Shown one piece after another: positions 25,109 through 34,757 of a stretch of 64,000 nucleotides of DNA. Position 1 is the first letter of the stretch. Each line of letters starts with the position of its first letter. Origin of the DNA: Acidobacteriota bacterium (GTDB lineage Bacteria > Acidobacteriota > Blastocatellia > Pyrinomonadales > Pyrinomonadaceae); the NCBI GenBank assembly GCA_003385635.1, contig QQUY01000001.1, forward strand, positions 806,001-870,000, in the 5' to 3' direction. The position numbers were made by a program, and so were the translations under genes. The notes beneath the pieces are model-generated. The model ran no database searches. It saw nothing but the letters and a program-made list of their open reading frames with translations, and was not told the DNA's origin.

Positions 25109-25693
25109 ATGCGAGAAGCATGTGACAGCGAAATGCGGTGGGTTCCGGAAGTGATTTTAAGGGTGTTCTCTGCTGTAATGCTCCTCGCGATTGCCGTGGC
25201 TTCTGCTGAAGCCCAGACGAATCCGGCCTCAAAGGCGATAAAGCCCGCACAAGAAAAGGATGTCCTTATCCGGATAGCGTTTACGGGCGATTCGGAAAGC
25301 AAGAACTACCAATTGGAATTGTCACGCAGCCTAAAAGTTATTCTGGTGATAGACGGAAGCGGGGAAGAAACGGACAGAGAATCTCTCGCAAGGGTCCAGC
25401 GTACTGTCAAGTTCGAGATCAACGGCGCAGATTACGAAAGGCTTCTGGCACTGCTTTCCCGGAACGGGTTTGACGGATTTGATGGGCGATACGTAGACAG
25501 CGAAGTTTGCAGGGGCGGAGTTGAGGCCGATTACCCCCTCGTCAGACTGACGGTGCGCCAGGGAGAGTTGCTGAAGACAGTAGTTCACGATCAAGGATGC
25601 ACCGACGAAAATCAGGAGTTCTTTCCGACCGGGCTCTTCGAGATAGAAAAAGGGATCAGGACCGTTCTCGGCCTCGACAAGTGGCTAGACTGA
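25109..25693 (+). CDS. exported hypothetical protein
   Basis: The ATG touches the stop codon of the acetyltransferase (TAAATG), implying translational coupling. A signal peptide is visible (hydrophobic stretch ending SAEAQ near residue 36). The mature part is a small alpha/beta domain with a Cys pair (SEVCRGGV and DQGC) that may form a disulfide. I do not recognise a family. An alternative start at 25133 would shorten the N-terminus by eight residues and still keep the signal peptide. Confidence 0.65.
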   Translation: MREACDSEMRWVPEVILRVFSAVMLLAIAVASAEAQTNPASKAIKPAQEKDVLIRIAFTGDSESKNYQLELSRSLKVILVIDGSGEETDRESLARVQRTVKFEINGADYERLLALLSRNGFDGFDGRYVDSEVCRGGVEADYPLVRLTVRQGELLKTVVHDQGCTDENQEFFPTGLFEIEKGIRTVLGLDKWLD

Positions 25694-25719
25694 TCGAGGA
25701 CTGCAAAGCGCTTTTCAAA

Positions 25720-26043
25720 ATGGCGAAAGGCAAAAAGGACACGGGGCGTGACCCTTCGAACAAGGAACTCCGCGAGGCTGAGCGGATATCGAATCTGGAT
25801 AGGGATATTCAGCGAGACCATCCCTCGGCCGTCAGGGCTGACCCCCTGAAGCTCAAGCACATTAACACTTACGGCGAGATCCCTGATTTCTATATCGACA
25901 GACCCTTCACCTGCCGGAACTGTGGCAAGCGCGAGATCTGGAAAGCTGCGGACCAAAAGTGGTACTACGAGGAGGCGAAGGGTCATATCGACGCGATTGC
26001 GGTCGAATGTCACGACTGCCGGATCGCAAGAAAGAACCCCTGA
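25720..26043 (+). CDS. small zinc-ribbon protein
   Basis: This 107-residue protein has a C-terminal treble-clef pattern with Cys pairs TCRNCGK and VECHDC, separated by WKAADQKWYYE. It matches the probable zinc-ribbon family seen in many bacteria. The N-terminal half is charged and likely helical. The start at MAKGKK is chosen because the longer frame overlaps the previous gene. Its role is unknown. Confidence 0.75.
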   Translation: MAKGKKDTGRDPSNKELREAERISNLDRDIQRDHPSAVRADPLKLKHINTYGEIPDFYIDRPFTCRNCGKREIWKAADQKWYYEEAKGHIDAIAVECHDCRIARKNP

Positions 26044-26047
26044 TTCT

Positions 26048-26632
26048 GTGAAGCCATTTCCAACTTTCGAATGGGGCAGTGAACTTCCCAAACTGAAGGG
26101 TGAGCGGCTGGTGCTCCGCCATCTGAAGGCTTCGGACGCAGGTGACCTGTTCGCGATATTCGGAGATCCGGAGGTTATCCGCTATTGGAGCTCGCCCGCT
26201 CAAAAGACGCAGACGGAATCGCTTGAGCTGATCAATGAAGCACACAAGCACTTCGTTGCGCGGACCATGTTTGAATGGGGCGCAGTTTTGCGCGAGACAG
26301 ACAGGCTGATAGGGACATTTACGCTCTTGAACGTCGATATAGCACACAGGCGTGCTGAAGTGGGTTATGCCCTGAACCAGGAATTCTGGGGCGGAGGATA
26401 TGCGACCGAGGGACTCGAGCTTCTTATCGGCTTCGCATTTGGGCCGATGAATCTCCACAGACTTGAAGCCGACGTTCATCCGGACAATGAAGGGTCATTC
26501 CGCCTTTTGGAGCGTCAGGGCTTTGTACGGGAAGGCTATTTGCGGGAGCGCTGGTTTCATCTGGGCAGGATCGAGGACGGAGTGTTCCTCGGTCTTTTAA
26601 GACCGGATTGGATAAAACTTAAAGAGGTGTAA
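26048..26632 (+). CDS. GNAT family N-acetyltransferase (RimJ/RimL type)
   Basis: The 194-residue protein carries LKGERLVLRHLKASDA at the start and the acetyl-CoA loop NQEFWGGGYATEGLELL. It ends with the typical VHPDNEGSFRLLERQGFVREG. A GTG at 26048 is the start that fits the domain and the 4-bp gap to the previous gene. Distinct from the first acetyltransferase of the operon, it probably acts on a different acceptor. Confidence 0.87.
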   Translation: MKPFPTFEWGSELPKLKGERLVLRHLKASDAGDLFAIFGDPEVIRYWSSPAQKTQTESLELINEAHKHFVARTMFEWGAVLRETDRLIGTFTLLNVDIAHRRAEVGYALNQEFWGGGYATEGLELLIGFAFGPMNLHRLEADVHPDNEGSFRLLERQGFVREGYLRERWFHLGRIEDGVFLGLLRPDWIKLKEV

Positions 26633-26635
26633 AGG

Positions 26636-27190
26636 ATGTTCGGCGAGATCGAACGCTCAGAAAAGTATCCCGATTTCTACAAGATGCCGGAAGGTCCGGG
26701 TCACTATTTCGCAAGAGAGTCCGCCGGCCGCTTGTATGGACTTCCGTTCCTGATCGTCTTTCTGATGGAGCTCAGCTGGAAATGGCGGCAACAGCATCCG
26801 AAGTTTCCGTTCGGAATCGGCGACATTGCAGCTGAGGACGGCGACTTGATCGCAGACCGTCCGCATCACAGCAGCGGTATGGCCGTGGACATTGCAGTGA
26901 TTCACTGCGACGGCGTACAGAGTGTAGATGCGTTCCGATGGCTAACGTGGATGGATGACGATTACGATCTTGAGCGAACGAAAGACCTCGCAGCGACGAT
27001 AACCGAACTCGGGACCCGGTTTCAGATATCAGAGTTCATTTACAACGATCCGAAAGTAAAACCAGTTAAGAAGACCTGGCCGCTGATATCTCCGAGACAA
27101 GGGCACGACGACCATTTTCATCTGACGCTTTCGGGTAGGCACCCGTACACGGATGAGCAAATGCAGGAGATTTTTCCGGAAGAGGGATAA
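26636..27190 (+). CDS. MepA-like (LAS/M74-type) murein endopeptidase
   Basis: The 184-residue protein shows the LAS metallopeptidase pattern: His78-x6-Asp85 in HHSSGMAVDI and a final HxH in QGHDDHFHL (His160, His162). MepA enzymes cut D-Ala-meso-DAP crosslinks in peptidoglycan without penicillin inhibition. No signal peptide is visible, which is odd for a wall enzyme and leaves a cytoplasmic or phage-like release role open. It closes the five-gene operon, and a GGAGACA heptamer array starts right after the stop. Confidence 0.72.
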   Translation: MFGEIERSEKYPDFYKMPEGPGHYFARESAGRLYGLPFLIVFLMELSWKWRQQHPKFPFGIGDIAAEDGDLIADRPHHSSGMAVDIAVIHCDGVQSVDAFRWLTWMDDDYDLERTKDLAATITELGTRFQISEFIYNDPKVKPVKKTWPLISPRQGHDDHFHLTLSGRHPYTDEQMQEIFPEEG

Positions 27191-27492
<302 letters not shown>

Positions 27493-27770
27493 TATTGGCG
27501 GAAACGCGGCCGCCAGGGAGCGTGCCCCGAAATCCGTCAGGACTTACGTAGAATATTGACGACCTAGAAAGTGGACGTAGGAGAAAGAAGAGGATTGGAA
27601 GTCAGCGTAAATCGTTTCGTGCGCCGAGGAGTGAGAACAGGAGGGGACTGGATGAAGAACGATCTGACAGCTGCGTCCAGAGGCTTTATCCCCCCGCACA
27701 CATCGGAAAGACCCGTAAGTTGGTAGGTTCGGGTCGGAACAAAACCTTGAACGTTCTGTTCTTAGCAGAT
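27493..27770. other. gene-free stretch before the ExbD-like pair
   Basis: I see no gene here. The stretch should carry the promoter for the following gene, but no clear -35/-10 pair stands out. Confidence 0.35.
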
Positions 27771-28328
27771 ATGTTTCGACGTTTTGTCAGACGTAGCCGC
27801 CACCGATACGGATTCGCATTCAAGACCAAATGTCGCACCGCCTTCCTGATTTCCTTTCTCGCAGGAATCTTGCTCGCGGTCACCCCTTCAACTAATGAAC
27901 CCGGCATTTCTACCGGATACCGTCTTAGTGTGAACCAGCCCGAGGTCGCTGGCAATAGATTCTGGTACAAGGACCATCCGATGTGGTGTTTGCCAAATCC
28001 CGGGCGTGTGGAGATCGTGATTGACGAAGGCGGAGTGATACGGCTGAATGGCATATCGAATGGCTCGCTCTGGAATCTCGATCCGTTCAAGGACCGCATC
28101 GATGAGATTCTCGAATGGCGGGAAGGCAATAAAGCGATCATTGAGATGTACGACGACCGCGCTGAATACCTCGGCTCGAAGTGGGTTGTAGGGGAGTACA
28201 GGATAGTTGCGCCGGCTGCGATGAAGTATGACGATTTGATCAAGATCGTCGATATACTGATGTCTCATGGGAGTTCGAGCGTTATCATCGAACCTATCCA
28301 CTCAAAAAGCGTAGAGCCTGCTCCCTGA
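27771..28328 (+). CDS. exported ExbD/TolR-like domain protein (first copy)
   Basis: An Arg-rich N-terminus and a hydrophobic segment (about residues 27-44) suggest a signal anchor or signal peptide. The following domain has the ExbD/TolR periplasmic pattern: a strand VEIVIDEGGVIRLNG, a helix, then a strand and a final helix-strand DDLIKIVDILMSHGSSSVII. It lacks the proton-path Asp in the membrane segment expected for a true ExbD. It may therefore be a secreted receptor-like domain and not a motor part. It is a paralogue of the next gene. A TTG at 27720 could extend the N-terminus. Confidence 0.6.
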   Translation: MFRRFVRRSRHRYGFAFKTKCRTAFLISFLAGILLAVTPSTNEPGISTGYRLSVNQPEVAGNRFWYKDHPMWCLPNPGRVEIVIDEGGVIRLNGISNGSLWNLDPFKDRIDEILEWREGNKAIIEMYDDRAEYLGSKWVVGEYRIVAPAAMKYDDLIKIVDILMSHGSSSVIIEPIHSKSVEPAP

Positions 28329-28451
28329 TCGATACGAAACTCCTCGGTTTATCTCACCTGTTTGTCGAGCGTAGACGGGTTTCTGTAAGGTCCAGCGAGA
28401 CAGGGCCATTTTATTCTGGAACGACAGCCGCAGTTACGACTCAAACCCGGT

Positions 28452-28961
28452 ATGAACCAATCAACAACCCCTCGTCAACTAGTGGTCAAGTACAGTCGCT
28501 GGACACCTCTTTTTGCGGCATTTCTATTTAGTTCGTTGGTCGCCCTCGGCTTGAAAGCGCAGGAGGCTCCAATTCCAACTGTGTATCGCGTGAATGTAAA
28601 CCTGGTCGATGGCTGGGGGTGGTACAAGACACGAGTGCCCGACGCTTCTAATTGCGGGCTTCTGCACATTCGAGTGGACAATGAAGGAATCGTTTATCTG
28701 AACAATGAGATCCTGGGTTCGAGCAAAGACCTAAGCTTTCTCCGCGAGAGGCTCTCCAGAATAGTCGAAGAAAGATCGGAACGGGTGGTCATCCTTGACC
28801 TCGATGAAGAGCGCACAGAATACCTGGGATTCGAGACTGTTGTTGCGGAGTACTACATATCCGCGGCACCTGAAACGCGGTATGAAGACGTGATCGAGAT
28901 CGTCGATCTTGTAAATTCGCTTGGGAACTCAAGCATCATCCTCGATTCCGAGCCGTTGTAG
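28452..28961 (+). CDS. exported ExbD/TolR-like domain protein (second copy)
   Basis: The 169-residue protein has a signal peptide (hydrophobic stretch ending LGLKAQ near residue 37). Its domain is alignable with the previous gene: LHIRVDNEGIVYLNNE, then VVILDLDEERTEYLG, then VIEIVDLVNSLGNSSIIL. Both share the same order of strands and the ending, so they arose by tandem duplication. No ExbB or TonB motor gene is next to them. The function is unknown. Confidence 0.62.
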   Translation: MNQSTTPRQLVVKYSRWTPLFAAFLFSSLVALGLKAQEAPIPTVYRVNVNLVDGWGWYKTRVPDASNCGLLHIRVDNEGIVYLNNEILGSSKDLSFLRERLSRIVEERSERVVILDLDEERTEYLGFETVVAEYYISAAPETRYEDVIEIVDLVNSLGNSSIILDSEPL

Positions 28962-29237
28962 CATGCCGCACGGAAACCCCTTAGGGCAATTGACGTTGCA
29001 GGTCCAGTCGAGCCGCCGCCGTGCAACAGCCTCCGGACCTAACCAGCACAGGCGAAAGAGTCTTACTCAAGGCGCCAAGTCGTGCACAATGCGAGGACCC
29101 GCGAAGCGGAATCTGCCTAAAATCTCTTGAACTTTAGTGACAAGCTTCCATCATTCGGTGCTATTATTTGTCTGACAAAGCCACCATTCCGTTTCTTGAG
29201 CGTGAATGTTGACGAACTCTTCCAAACCTCTAAAGCT
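28962..29237. other. gap with no visible feature
   Basis: I see no gene or repeat here. A frame running into the next coding region from 29127 has no signal of its own and is not used. Confidence 0.35.
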
Positions 29238-30332
29238 ATGAAACCGATAATGATCGCATCACTCGTCCTGGCCGCTGCTTTTGGGGCGTTTGCACAGTCG
29301 ACGCTGTCAGTAAAAGAAGAGTCGGTAACACTTTACACCGCGCCGGGAAGCGATTCTTACGAGGTCGCGACTCTTAAGAGAGGCGACATCGTTGAGGTAC
29401 TCCGCAGTGAGTACGGCAGTGACTGGCTCTACGTTTCGTTCCGCGGAAAGCGCGGGTATGTAATGCGAGCCCATCTTGGCGATGGAGAAGAAGCCGAGCG
29501 CCGTACTGCGGAGATCGCTTCCGAAGTGAACAAGGTAGTCGATGATCACGTTGCCAAAGTCATCTCCGGTTCGAGAAGGAGTTCTCGTTCGAGGCCGCTT
29601 GAAGAGATCAGTTCTGACCGTACCGTAGCGTTCGGCGATCTTGACGGCGATGGCGATGACGATATCGCCTCGGCATTCGTAATTGGTACCGACGGCGAAC
29701 CGAGATCCTCGCATGTCGCGCTTTTTGCGAACGATGGATCCGGATACAGGCTTCTCCTGGACGAACGAGTGTCGGGTGGGTCGGTCCGGGTTGCCGGTAT
29801 CGAAAGCAGGCAGGTTCTTATCGAAAGGTCCGGATTTCTGGAACAATACCAGTTATTAGGCGGGCGTCTTGCACGAGTCGAAAGCAGGGATGCGGACGAT
29901 TCAGGCGATGATGTAGCCGAAGTGGCAACGGTGGATTACGAGGCAGCTCCGGAACCGGCAGAGGAGACGGATGATGAAGATTCGTCGGAGCAGGCAGGTA
30001 ACGACGAGACGCCGCCACCGCCTCCACCTTCGACGCCGGATGCCCCGAACAGGGTTTCTAAAGGCGTTCTCAACGGGACCGCACTAGATCTCCCTCTTCC
30101 CGAGTACCCCGCTGCCGCCCGCGCAGTTAACGCCTCTGGGACGGTAAATGTATCCGTTGTGATCGACGAGCAGGGAACCGTGGTCTCCGCCAATGCAGTT
30201 TCCGGCCATCCCCTTTTGAGGCAGGCGGCCGTTGCCGCAGCCCAGCAGGCGAGATTTTCCCCAACTTATGTCGACGGCGTGCCTGTGCAGGTCTCGGGCG
30301 TTATCGTCTACAACTTTCAGCCGCCCGGCTAA
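29238..30332 (+). CDS. exported SH3 / FG-GAP-like / TonB C-terminal domain protein
   Basis: The start at MKPIMIAS places a clean signal peptide (ending FAQS) at the N-terminus. An SH3-like domain follows (about residues 20-75, ending GYVMRAHLGD). Next comes a segment with a Ca-binding type DLDGDGDDD motif (FG-GAP-like), an acidic and Pro-rich linker, and a C-terminal TonB domain (about 280-364, with PLPEYPAAARA and ARFSPTYVDG). Because only the signal peptide is hydrophobic, it is not a classical membrane-anchored TonB. It may bind the wall through SH3 and a partner through the TonB-C fold. Confidence 0.78.
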   Translation: MKPIMIASLVLAAAFGAFAQSTLSVKEESVTLYTAPGSDSYEVATLKRGDIVEVLRSEYGSDWLYVSFRGKRGYVMRAHLGDGEEAERRTAEIASEVNKVVDDHVAKVISGSRRSSRSRPLEEISSDRTVAFGDLDGDGDDDIASAFVIGTDGEPRSSHVALFANDGSGYRLLLDERVSGGSVRVAGIESRQVLIERSGFLEQYQLLGGRLARVESRDADDSGDDVAEVATVDYEAAPEPAEETDDEDSSEQAGNDETPPPPPPSTPDAPNRVSKGVLNGTALDLPLPEYPAAARAVNASGTVNVSVVIDEQGTVVSANAVSGHPLLRQAAVAAAQQARFSPTYVDGVPVQVSGVIVYNFQPPG

Positions 30333-30351
30333 TCACTCGAACCGTGACAAG

Positions 30352-30386
30352 AAAAAGAGGCTGCCCGGAACAAGCAGTCTCTTTTC
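30352..30386. terminator. bidirectional terminator
   Basis: AGAGGCTGC pairs with GCAGTCTCT around a 9-base loop, with AAAAA before and TTTT after. It can end both the plus-strand TonB-C gene and the minus-strand gene at 30406. Confidence 0.82.
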
Positions 30387-30405
30387 GATTGCATATGTTG
30401 ATAAC

Positions 30406-31512
30406 CTATCGGTTTCTTGTGTACTCGAAATCGTGATAGGTAAGGTGGCCCAGCTGCGAATAGTCGGTGTTCACCACATCGGCGTGGATCCTCAACCTGT
30501 GCTTCCCGACCGGGAGATTGAACTCGCTATACGGAACAAAGACCTTAATGTCGTTAAACCTCGCCGAGTCGTAGATCGGTTTAAGGCTTGAATAGCCCGC
30601 TGTTTGGCCGTCAGGGCTCCGGAAGCGGGTCGTACTGGTCTTCAATGCAGTTCCGTCGGATTTCTCGAACAACAATTGTAGGTACGCTTCTTTGTCCTTC
30701 ATCCCGCTAATCGTGGCGGTGACGTGGACCAGCATTCCCAGGCTTCCTTCCTGAGTTACATCATAGTCGATCCAGATCTTCTCGAACTTCGCCGCGGCTG
30801 ATCCGCCCGTGGAGGTTGGGGCTGGCGTTAAGTTGCTCGGAACCGTTATCGACGCATCCTGAAGCGTGAGGTGTTTCACCATCGTCCCGTCCCGCAGGAT
30901 CACGTCCGCGTCGATCTTGACCGCGTGCGTCCCCGCCGGTAGCCCAAGCTCCTTGTACGGAAGAAAAGCGGCGAGGTCCTTGAAGACCGTCGAGTCGGCC
31001 GAAGGCCTCAAGAGCCTCCGCGCCGAAAGTTCGCCGGACTTGGTGCTGTAATCCGGATTGGAGCCCTTCAAGAACGTGCCGTTGCTTTGAATACGGTAAA
31101 CAATGTCAGAGGAGACTTCCTTCAGGTTGTAGACCCTGAAGTTTGCGATGATGCGAACCCCGCTCAGGCCCTTCTCCACCTCATTGTTCTCAATCCGCAG
31201 GCTTTCAAGGCTTGCATCTGGTTTCGCCCCTGTTGTTGATGTGCCGGGCGCCTTCGCCCTGATTGCTGAGATCAGCGTGGTTGAGGCGCCGGCATTTCTC
31301 AACTCCTTTTCGATCTCCGCATTTGGTTTGAAAGTCACTCCTCTTTCACGCACGCTTTTCGTGATGGCCTCGTTCTTCTGGGCGAGGGTGATCACGCTGC
31401 TTTTCGATTGAAGTTCAGACAGGATCTGGCCCAGATTCAGAGGGCCGGTTTGTGCCGGTGACTGGTAAGAACCAGCGAGAAGAATGACGAAAAGACAGAA
31501 CGCAGATCGCAT
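30406..31512 (-). CDS. exported protein with two beta-sandwich repeats
   Basis: The start at MRSAFCLF gives a signal peptide ending SPAQ. An N-terminal helical segment of about 90 residues includes NAEIEKELRNAGAS. Two related domains follow, about residues 105-225 and 245-365. Each carries a VYNL or VTATISG strand, an SxxxTxRLLRPS or TTRFRSPDG turn and a final PYKELGLPAGTHAVKI or PYSEFNLPVGKHRLRI strand. This points to a duplicated beta-sandwich domain. I do not know its function. An upstream ATG in the same frame at 31617 has no signal-peptide logic. Confidence 0.68.
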   Translation of the reverse strand: MRSAFCLFVILLAGSYQSPAQTGPLNLGQILSELQSKSSVITLAQKNEAITKSVRERGVTFKPNAEIEKELRNAGASTTLISAIRAKAPGTSTTGAKPDASLESLRIENNEVEKGLSGVRIIANFRVYNLKEVSSDIVYRIQSNGTFLKGSNPDYSTKSGELSARRLLRPSADSTVFKDLAAFLPYKELGLPAGTHAVKIDADVILRDGTMVKHLTLQDASITVPSNLTPAPTSTGGSAAAKFEKIWIDYDVTQEGSLGMLVHVTATISGMKDKEAYLQLLFEKSDGTALKTSTTRFRSPDGQTAGYSSLKPIYDSARFNDIKVFVPYSEFNLPVGKHRLRIHADVVNTDYSQLGHLTYHDFEYTRNR

Positions 31513-32051
31513 CTTTGTCAGACGGGTAACACTTGTATTCAAATGACTTCTCCTGATTTTGACGAAATTACACTTCGGGGAAGCTCCCCGAGAAGGGAAG
31601 TCCAATGTTATCAGCATTTGAGGAGTGCCTCAACCTGGAATCGAGAGGAGAGTTTCCGTCGCATTCTCGGTGCGATCGGTGACCGTACGTGGCATCTTTC
31701 ATATCCTGATCCACCGTATCAGTTGCCCCCCGTTTCAACGGGGGGATCACGGGTCGCATTAAATTCCCGGCCGGCTTCAGCCGGCTGATTTCGGGGTCGG
31801 GCCCGTAGAGGATAGATAGGCGAACCTGAATTGAGTTGTGCTCCGCCGAAAGTGCAATCTGCGCCAAGAACATTCAGCCCCGATGGGGCTGGGATCAATG
31901 TTGGCGAATCTGTGCTACAGACCTTTGGCTCCTGACGGAGCCGCAGATTTCCCGTCGAATCGGCTGACGAAGTGTAGTGCCAAGGGATTTGTAAGAACTT
32001 TCCTGTGGTGGTATAAATTCTGAACCCCACAACATCAATTCGGAGAACAAG
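31513..32051. repeat. gene-free stretch with short GC-rich palindromes
   Basis: No gene fits. Several short hairpins stand out: CCCCCCGTTTCAACGGGGGG near 31726, GCCGGCTTCAGCCGGC near 31770, AGCCCCGATGGGGCT near 31879, and GGCTCCTGACGGAGCC near 31928. They look like dispersed REP-type palindromes. The right end holds the promoter and ribosome binding site (GGAG) of the peptidase gene. Confidence 0.6.
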
Positions 32052-34757
32052 ATGAAGAGAATCCACGCGCTTTGTTTCGGCCTGCTTTTATGCTTTGCTG
32101 CCATCGGTTTCGGACAGGACAATTTTGAGTTCTGGCCCGGGACGCAGTACGACCCTTCGGTCCCGACCACCAAACAGGTGCTCGGCTTTGAACCCGGCGA
32201 GCGCATCGCTTCGCACAGCGAGCTGATGAAATATTTTGAGGCACTCGAACGGGCCAAACCCGGACGGATCAAGCTCTTCGAGTATGCCCGTACCTGGGAA
32301 GGGAAGAAGCTTATTTACGCGGCCGTAGGGTCAGAAGAAAACATTGCGCGGCTGGATTCGATCAGCGATTCGATGAAACGTCTGGCGGACCCGAGGGTCA
32401 CAAGCGACTCGGATTCGAGGCAGATAATCGCAAATACCCCGGCACTTACGTGGCTGGCTTACGGGGTTCACGGGAATGAGATCTCTTCGCCGGATGCAGC
32501 GATGGTGACGGCATATCATCTGCTCGCCGCTACCGGAAACGATGTCGTAGACAAGATCCTGGCTGATTCTGTCGTCTTCATCGATCCCACACAGAATCCC
32601 GACGGACGCGACCGGTTCGTGCACAATTTCAATGTCGCCGAAGGACTTGAGCCTCAGGAAAGCCCCCTCGCAGCGGAGCACAATGAGCCATGGCCGGGCG
32701 GAAGGACGAATCATTATTTCTTCGATATGAACCGCGACTGGATCTCGCTGACCCAGCCGGAGACCGAAGGGCGAATAAAAGCGCTGCAGGAATGGTGGCC
32801 CGTCGTTGTGGTCGATCTTCACGAGATGGGCACGAACTCGACCTATTACTTTGGGCCGGAAGCGGTCCCTTACAATCCTTTCAAGACTGAGCAGCAGCAC
32901 CGGAACACGGACCTTTATGGAAAGAACAACGCGAAGTGGTTCGACCGGTTCGGCTTTGACTATTACACGCGCGAGATCTTCGACGGCTTGTATCCGGGGT
33001 ACGGCGACAGCTGGCCGATGCTCTACGGCGCGGTCGGAATGACGTACGAACAGGCTTCGGTAAGAGGACTGATCGTCAGGAAAAGCAACGGCAAACTGAT
33101 GCATTTCAGGGAAAGCGTCAGGCATCATTTTGTCGCCTCGATCTCAACGGCCGAGACGACCGCGGTAAACCGCGAAAGGCTGCTGAGCGATTTCTACCAG
33201 CACGGAAAGGAGGAGGTCGAGGCGGGCCGGACAGGCTCGGTACGCTCGTTCATCCTTCCTAGAACTGGCGACGCATCGCTCGTCGACAAACTGGCAAATC
33301 TGCTCTACAAGCAGGGGGTCGAGGTCGGCCAGACGTCTTCTGCAGGTACCGTCTGCGGTACATCCTATCCGGCTGGTTCTTATGGGATCTCGACCGCGCA
33401 GCCGGCGAGAAAACTGATAAGGAATCTTTTGGACGACGATGTTCCTATGGATCCGGAATTCATAAAGGTGCAGGAAGAGCGGCGCGCCAGGGGACTTCCC
33501 GACGAGATCTACGACATCACCGCGTGGTCGCTTCCGATAATGTTCAACGTTAAGGCGGTGCCCTGCGGACAGGCTTTACCGGGTTCTTTTCAGAACGTGG
33601 CTCCGCAGGCTGTAACGCCAGGATCGGTCTCTGGAGGAGCCGCATCGGTCGGATATCTAGTTCCGTGGGGTTCATCCGCCGCTGCAAAGCTCGTTACTGG
33701 CGCCCTGAAAAAGGGCCTGAGTGTGTTCAGCGCAGACCAGGTGTTCTTGCAGAATGGCAGGACTTATCCGCGGGGCACGCTGATCATAAAGAATGCCGAC
33801 AACCCTTCCGGCCTGGGGGCTACGCTTTCCGAACTTGCGCGGACCACAGGCGCCGAAGTCGTTTCGACCAATAGCAGCTGGGTTGAGTCAGGCATAAATT
33901 TCGGAAGCGACAATGTAGTCGCTATCAAGAGGCCAAGGGTCGCGATCGCGTGGGATGAACCGACTTCATCATACTCGGCGGGCCAAACGAGATTCATACT
34001 CGAAAGACAGTACGGTTTTCCGGTGACTCCGGTCAGGACCTCCCAACTTGGGTCGAGGGATATCGCGCAGTTCGACGTTATCATTCTTCCCGACGGATTC
34101 GGCTACTCGCGAGTGCTCGGCGGCGGCGGGGTGAGCCGACTGAAGGACTGGGTCGCCGGTGGCGGGACCTTGATCGGGCTGGGAAGTGGCGCGGTTTCGT
34201 TCCTAGCAGATCCCGGAACGGGCATGCTGGCGATCTCAAGGGAGAACGCGGTCAAGACGGACAAGGACGGAAAACCTGTTGCAGGCGAGAAGCCTTCCGA
34301 GCCTGCGGCCAGAGTTCCCGGCAAACTGATAACCAGCGAAGACCAGTTCAAGGATATGATCGACGCGAACGTATCTTCTCCTGACTCGGTTGCCGGAGTC
34401 CTTGTGAGGGCGAAGACAGATCGAAATCACTGGGTTACCGCAGGCGTGGAGGAAACTGTAAACGCCATCTTCCGGGGGAACGCGATATTCACGCCGATAG
34501 ATCTGGATAACGGGATCAATGCCGCATACTTCGCCGGTCCCGATGATCTGCTGGCTGGCGGCTATATGTGGGAAGAGACGCGTAAACAGCTGGCGTTCAA
34601 ACCATTCGTCGTTGTTCAGCCTTCCGGCCGAGGAAACGTAGTCGGATTCACGCAGGATCCGACCATCAGGGCGTATCTTGACGGCTTGAACGTGATGCTC
34701 TTGAACGCGATCTTCCGACGCTCCGCACAGGCGGTTTCGTACGGGGGCGAGCGGTGA
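32052..34757 (+). CDS. exported M14-family zinc carboxypeptidase-like protein
   Basis: The 901-residue protein has a signal peptide (ending GFGQ) and an M14 domain at about residues 40-370. The zinc ligands are visible as GVHGNEIS (HxxE) and VVDLHEMG, and DPTQNPDGRDRF is also typical. The C-terminal half, about 530-890, resembles a class I glutamine-amidotransferase-like fold, as in several large acidobacterial M14 proteins. It probably trims peptides outside the cell or in the periplasm, fitting the peptide importer at 5.8-14.3 kb. The last codons and stop run into a GTGAGCG heptamer array. Confidence 0.85.
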   Translation: MKRIHALCFGLLLCFAAIGFGQDNFEFWPGTQYDPSVPTTKQVLGFEPGERIASHSELMKYFEALERAKPGRIKLFEYARTWEGKKLIYAAVGSEENIARLDSISDSMKRLADPRVTSDSDSRQIIANTPALTWLAYGVHGNEISSPDAAMVTAYHLLAATGNDVVDKILADSVVFIDPTQNPDGRDRFVHNFNVAEGLEPQESPLAAEHNEPWPGGRTNHYFFDMNRDWISLTQPETEGRIKALQEWWPVVVVDLHEMGTNSTYYFGPEAVPYNPFKTEQQHRNTDLYGKNNAKWFDRFGFDYYTREIFDGLYPGYGDSWPMLYGAVGMTYEQASVRGLIVRKSNGKLMHFRESVRHHFVASISTAETTAVNRERLLSDFYQHGKEEVEAGRTGSVRSFILPRTGDASLVDKLANLLYKQGVEVGQTSSAGTVCGTSYPAGSYGISTAQPARKLIRNLLDDDVPMDPEFIKVQEERRARGLPDEIYDITAWSLPIMFNVKAVPCGQALPGSFQNVAPQAVTPGSVSGGAASVGYLVPWGSSAAAKLVTGALKKGLSVFSADQVFLQNGRTYPRGTLIIKNADNPSGLGATLSELARTTGAEVVSTNSSWVESGINFGSDNVVAIKRPRVAIAWDEPTSSYSAGQTRFILERQYGFPVTPVRTSQLGSRDIAQFDVIILPDGFGYSRVLGGGGVSRLKDWVAGGGTLIGLGSGAVSFLADPGTGMLAISRENAVKTDKDGKPVAGEKPSEPAARVPGKLITSEDQFKDMIDANVSSPDSVAGVLVRAKTDRNHWVTAGVEETVNAIFRGNAIFTPIDLDNGINAAYFAGPDDLLAGGYMWEETRKQLAFKPFVVVQPSGRGNVVGFTQDPTIRAYLDGLNVMLLNAIFRRSAQAVSYGGER

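Noticed and set aside
30232..30591. 119-residue plus-strand ORF at the convergent gene ends
   Set aside because: It reads antisense through the end of the minus-strand gene at 30406 and across the terminator.
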